From Deltaproteobacteria bacterium HGW-Deltaproteobacteria-12 (lineage in GTDB: Bacteria > Desulfobacterota > Syntrophia > Syntrophales > Smithellaceae), in assembly GCA_002840565.1 (NCBI GenBank), contig PHBK01000017.1:1-64000 (forward strand): DNA of 64,000 nt. Direction: 5' to 3'. A program made the position numbers and the translations under genes. The first letter of the stretch is position 1. The number at the start of each line of letters is the position of its first letter. The notes under the pieces are model-generated. The model was not told the origin of the DNA and searched no databases. It was given only the letters and a program-made list of their open reading frames with translations. Shown one piece after another: positions 61,139 through 64,000 of this stretch.

Positions 61139-61582
61139 TTATTCGCCGATGACGTTTAGTTTAATCTCTGCTTCTATACCGCCGTGGAGCTTGATTTTTA
61201 CCTTAAATTCACCAAGTGATTTTATCTGCTCATCATGGACGATCATTTTCCTGTCAATGGCAAAGCCTTTTTCCTGCAGTGCCAGTTCGATATCTTTAGA
61301 CGTTACGGAACCGAATATTTTCTCCTGATCGCCGACTTTGCGGGCAATGGTCAGAACAACGGAGGAGAGCTTGGCGGCCTGATCCTGCGCTGCTTTTTGT
61401 TCTTTTTCCGCTCTTTGCAGAATATTCTTCTTTTCATGCTCAAAAGTTTTGATGTTTTTTTCATTTGCTTCAATGGCCAGGCCTTTGGGAATCAGCAGAT
61501 TACGGGCGTAGCCGTCGCTTACTTTGACCAGATCACCGGCTTTGCCCAGGGAAGATACGTTTTGTTTTAAGATAACCTTCAT
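61139..61582 (-). CDS. rplI: 50S ribosomal protein L9
   Basis: A 147-residue protein. MKVILKQNVSSLGKAGDLVK and VSDGYARNLLIPKGLAIEAN are the N-domain signature; a long linker helix and the C-domain follow. It binds 23S rRNA domain V. It lies between the DUF2232 gene and dnaB, with AAGGAGG before the ATG. Confidence 0.97.
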   Translation of the reverse strand: MKVILKQNVSSLGKAGDLVKVSDGYARNLLIPKGLAIEANEKNIKTFEHEKKNILQRAEKEQKAAQDQAAKLSSVVLTIARKVGDQEKIFGSVTSKDIELALQEKGFAIDRKMIVHDEQIKSLGEFKVKIKLHGGIEAEIKLNVIGE

Positions 61583-61623
61583 GAAAAACCTCCTTTAAAT
61601 TGTTGAGACAGAAATGCCTGTTG

Positions 61624-62589
61624 TCAGGTAATTGGTAGATTCTTTTTGAAAAATCTCCGAAAGTCAATCCAGATATCAAATAATCCGGTAATGGCTATAG
61701 GTATCACAAGAAATTGCTGTAGGGCAATTAAAAAATAAAAAATATATCGAAAGAAGACAGGTACGTTTTTAGTCTGAAAGAAGCAACTGAGGATGGCCAA
61801 GCCTTGCAGCAAATAGATAAAACCGGTCATAATAAATATATTCAAGCTGAAAAACCGGAATTCTTCATCGGGGAACAAAAGCAGTCCCCCGGAAATAATG
61901 AATATCCAGATAACATATTCGGGGGCCTTCCAGCGTGATAATCCTTCCAGTTGAGGCAAAATAATCGCAGTCTTGCGGAGAAAGTTCCTCCCCATTAAAA
62001 CATTGAGCCAAACGAGCATTATTGATCCGAGGATGGACAGAGCAGGGAAAATGCCGGTAAAAAAACTGACCAGCATCGGTTTGCTGCTTCTCATTGCGCT
62101 GATGTCTTCCTTTTCCAATGGGAATTGCTCGTACAAGATCATGTTCTGCTCAATGGCCTGATCAACAAACTGCTCCACCACTTTCCACGGACTCAGCGAA
62201 AGGGTGAAGCCGGAATAAATAAAAAAGGCGCAAATCGCTCCGATGATAATCAGGGCGGGATAAATGACTGTTTTTTCAATGGAGCTGTTTTTAAAGGCGA
62301 AGAAATTTATAGCCAAACCCGCTATGCCCATGGTTAAAATTACCAGATAGGGCGAACTTAATTGCAACCACTGAGAAAGTAAAAAAACCAGCAGGAGAGG
62401 TATCAGGAAAGCGGCGGCTGTTTTGGCCTTTCCAGCCACAGCGCTGTGAAAAAAGGCCAGCAAAGGAAGAATAGTTAGAAAAATGGCGCCGATAGCCGGG
62501 ATGAAGGCTGCTGCGGAAACAAAAATGAAGAAGATCAACAATATCCTGTAAAAGGAATTGCCGGAAAATAGCGTGCCAGATGTTTTCAA
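61624..62589 (-). CDS. DUF2232 family membrane protein
   Basis: A 321-residue protein with eight or nine hydrophobic segments and no soluble domain, in the position between rpsR and rplI where many bacteria have a DUF2232 (YybS-like) gene. Function is unknown. The start is a TTG at 62589; AGGCAGG lies about 10 bases upstream. A strong terminator at 62634-62679 separates it from rpsR, so it needs read-through or its own promoter. Confidence 0.78.
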   Translation of the reverse strand: MKTSGTLFSGNSFYRILLIFFIFVSAAAFIPAIGAIFLTILPLLAFFHSAVAGKAKTAAAFLIPLLLVFLLSQWLQLSSPYLVILTMGIAGLAINFFAFKNSSIEKTVIYPALIIIGAICAFFIYSGFTLSLSPWKVVEQFVDQAIEQNMILYEQFPLEKEDISAMRSSKPMLVSFFTGIFPALSILGSIMLVWLNVLMGRNFLRKTAIILPQLEGLSRWKAPEYVIWIFIISGGLLLFPDEEFRFFSLNIFIMTGFIYLLQGLAILSCFFQTKNVPVFFRYIFYFLIALQQFLVIPIAITGLFDIWIDFRRFFKKNLPIT

Positions 62590-62633
62590 AGCAAATAACC
62601 TGCCTAATACTATAAGTAGCTATCAGCAAAGAT

Positions 62634-62679
62634 AAAAAAACATGCCTGCATCCCGGTATGCTGACGGATGCCGGCATGT
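62634..62679 (-). terminator. rho-independent terminator between rpsR and the DUF2232 gene
   Basis: On the minus strand ACATGCCGGCATCC (62679-62666) pairs with GGATGCAGGCATGT (62653-62640) with a single mismatch around a 12-base loop, followed by seven T. It ends the rpsF-rpsR transcript, at least partly. Confidence 0.88.
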
Positions 62680-62694
62680 TAATACTTATTACAT

Positions 62695-62964
62695 TTATCT
62701 TCCTTCAGCGGCGACAAAAGGCATAATAGCTATTGTACGGGCTCGTTTGATTGCTGCCGTCAGTTCCCGTTGATGATTGGCGCAGTTTCCGGTAATCCTG
62801 CGCGGCATAATCTTTCCTCTTTCCGTAACGAAACTATTAAGAATAGCCAGGTTTTTATAGTCGATCTTTATATTGGAATCCGTGCAAAAGCGGCAAAACT
62901 TTTTTCGATGAAAAAACTTTTTCTGGGGCTGACGAGCTGGTTTATCTCCATTAGGTACGGCCAT
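62695..62964 (-). CDS. rpsR: 30S ribosomal protein S18
   Basis: An 89-residue protein. The N-terminal tail is basic, with [18 protein letters not shown] carrying the Cys pair of zinc-type S18. [20 protein letters not shown] is the RNA-binding core. It pairs with S6 on the small subunit. It lies 3 bases after the rpsF stop, with GAGGGGGG upstream of the ATG. Confidence 0.97.
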   Translation of the reverse strand: MAVPNGDKPARQPQKKFFHRKKFCRFCTDSNIKIDYKNLAILNSFVTERGKIMPRRITGNCANHQRELTAAIKRARTIAIMPFVAAEGR

Positions 62965-62967
62965 TGT

Positions 62968-63453
62968 TTATTCCCCCCTCTTAGGTTGTTCTTCTTTGTT
63001 ATATATTTTTCTGGCGCCGGGCCGGCGGGGTGCTGCCTCTCCGGCAGCGCTATCAGCCTGCTGGGCAGAACCGGCTTCGGAGGCTGAAGAATTAGGTTCA
63101 ATGCGGATTTGGGTGCGCTTGACTTCTACTACGACAGTTTCCTGCTCCATGCCTTCGCGGGTAACTGCACCTTCTTTTTTTACGGTCATGAATTTCAGAA
63201 TCCGGTCGTCGATTTTGAAATTTCGTTCAATTTCCGCGACAATGGGGCCATCACCGGCAAAGTCGATCAAGAAATAAAAACCGTCTTTTTGTTTGTTGAT
63301 TTCATAAGCCAGACGTCGCTTGCCCCATTTATCGATTTTAGCGATAAGTCCCTTGCGATCATTGATGATGGTCTGGCTGCGTTCGATGATGGCGGTGATG
63401 TCATCTTCCGCCAAATCAGATTTGACAATAGCTACAACTTCGTATCTTTTCAA
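62968..63453 (-). CDS. rpsF: 30S ribosomal protein S6, with long C-terminal extension
   Basis: A 161-residue protein. RYEVVAIVKSDLAEDDITAI is the N-terminal strand, and IDKWGKRRLAYEINKQKDGF is the core signature. The fold ends near residue 100; the remaining 60 residues are Ala-, Pro- and charge-rich and probably disordered, longer than in most S6 proteins (about 95-135 in all). The start is a TTG at 63453 with AAAGGAG 7 bases upstream. It heads the rpsF-rpsR unit. Confidence 0.94.
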   Translation of the reverse strand: MKRYEVVAIVKSDLAEDDITAIIERSQTIINDRKGLIAKIDKWGKRRLAYEINKQKDGFYFLIDFAGDGPIVAEIERNFKIDDRILKFMTVKKEGAVTREGMEQETVVVEVKRTQIRIEPNSSASEAGSAQQADSAAGEAAPRRPGARKIYNKEEQPKRGE

Positions 63454-63525
63454 GATTTTCTCCTTTCGGCTCTTAAGCCCATAGTCTGGCTACAGGCAAG
63501 GAGTCTTTAAAATTATTAGGGATGC

Positions 63526-63554
63526 GTTCTATATCAGACGCGGACAGAAATCAA
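63526..63554 (-). promoter_or_regulatory. possible promoter for rpsF-rpsR
   Basis: Minus strand: TTGATT (63554-63549), 17-base spacer, TAGAAC (63531-63526); TATAGA two bases earlier is an alternative -10. The leader to the TTG start would be about 65 bases. Confidence 0.4.
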
Positions 63555-63685
63555 GGTTTATTATCAAACAGAACCGGAGGGGATAAAAAGTGCCGCTTGC
63601 GGAGATTCCTGATGGATGTTTCTCAGTTCATTCAAATAGTTTACTCAATGTGAGAAAATCCTGAGCAGCGGATTTTCAGCTTTTT

Positions 63686-64000
63686 CTACCGGGAATCTTC
63701 CGGTGCGCTGCGCTGCTGTCTTTGCGAGGTATGATCTTTTCCCAGGTAGAAATTGATCCAGGAGGAGCTCTGATACAAGTCCCAGTTGCAGGGCGGCACC
63801 AATGATTTCTCCAACTGCATTTCCTCCCGGTGCTTTTTCAACCGGGCATAGGCCCGGACGTAGACGCATTTCTTCTTTGCGGGATATACTTCGCACCATC
63901 CTGCGAAACTGCCGCCGCAGGCCCCGTTGCGCTGGTTCTTCGGGCATTGAGACATCGGGCAGAGGTAGGCCAGATCGATGAGGGCGCAATCCCCGCAGTC
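63686..64000 (-). CDS. methylene-tetrahydrofolate-reductase-associated C-terminal domain protein (3' end)
   Basis: The last 105 codons of a gene that enters from the right edge. They read CGDCALIDLAYLCPMSQCPK, then NQRNGACGGSFAGWCEVYP, then KKCVYVRAYARLKKH. This Cys-rich pattern (C-x2-C, CPMSQCPKNQ-x2-GACGGS) is the C-terminal MTHFR-associated domain (PF12225 type), often fused or adjacent to MetF in acetogens and syntrophs and tied to the methyl branch of the Wood-Ljungdahl pathway. It ends at 63686. The upstream part is not visible. Confidence 0.82.
   Translation of the reverse strand, partial: DCGDCALIDLAYLCPMSQCPKNQRNGACGGSFAGWCEVYPAKKKCVYVRAYARLKKHREEMQLEKSLVPPCNWDLYQSSSWINFYLGKDHTSQRQQRSAPEDSR

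Overview
This 64-kb window looks like chromosome of an anaerobic, probably syntrophic or fatty/aromatic-acid-degrading bacterium of the deltaproteobacterial (Desulfobacterota) type. Syntrophus/Smithella-like is my best guess, from gene content and style only. The basis is many acyl-CoA enzymes, ferredoxin-type Fe-S proteins, an EFR1-type flavodoxin/ferredoxin protein, a pyrR-pyrB-pyrC-recO string, queA-tgt-yajC-secD-secF, and rpsF-rpsR/rplI-dnaB. I see no rRNA, tRNA, CRISPR array, prophage or transposase gene.

Layout. 0-5.2 kb: the 5' end of a hotdog-thioesterase-like gene at the left edge, divergent from an FGGY sugar kinase, a GlpD-like FAD dehydrogenase, a small Cys protein and an EFR1 protein. 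5.2-8 kb: a 124-bp inverted-repeat element, then methyltransferase, histidine phosphatase and nitronate-monooxygenase-like genes. 8.4-13.3 kb: a 3-hydroxyacyl-CoA dehydrogenase, a flavin-type protein, and a TetR-led operon (TetR, DUF1295, DUF2284, SDR) whose promoter spacer is filled by a palindromic operator. 13.3-28.8 kb: mostly housekeeping genes (kup, MFS, GAF-GspE ATPase, glyS/glyQ, dinB, an OmpA protein with TSP3 repeats, U32 peptidase, HD phosphohydrolase, lipoprotein hydrolase).

28.8-31.3 kb is an accessory insertion. It lies between a decayed copy of the recO 3' end and intact recO. It holds a very AT-rich segment with a ribbon-helix-helix gene preceded by seven TACTWWAT repeats, a truncated archaeal-looking signal/membrane peptide, an orphan Tat/lipobox protein, and a BrnT-BrnA toxin-antitoxin pair in which the toxin carries an in-frame stop.

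31.3-46 kb: recO-pyrC-pyrB-pyrR as one overlapping operon behind a leader peptide and attenuator; a membrane-less MgtE/CBS protein overlapping an Nramp transporter gene; lepB, DUF456, secF, secD, yajC, tgt, queA, DUF2065, mazG and a tyrosine phosphatase. 46.2-47.5 kb: an MFS transporter.

47.6-56.5 kb is the most unusual block, an apparent eight-gene minus-strand operon. It has two acyl-CoA dehydrogenases that both lack the usual catalytic glutamate, a thiolase-like protein without the nucleophilic cysteine, a CrtC/AttH-like lipocalin protein, a TIGR03084-type protein, and three paralogues of a Cys-rich fusion (winged-helix-like N-terminus, CxCR region, CNCC-type cysteine knot, two [4Fe-4S] ferredoxin motifs). 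A promoter overlapped by a palindrome sits in front of it. I think this is the best candidate for an undescribed system: a CoA-ester oxidation pathway with dedicated electron carriers or redox sensors.

56.7-64 kb: a small hypothetical gene, a cold-shock protein gene with its own terminator, a YfcE-type phosphoesterase, an EEP-family protein, dnaB, rplI, a DUF2232 protein, rpsR, rpsF and the 3' end of a methylene-tetrahydrofolate-reductase-associated gene at the right edge.
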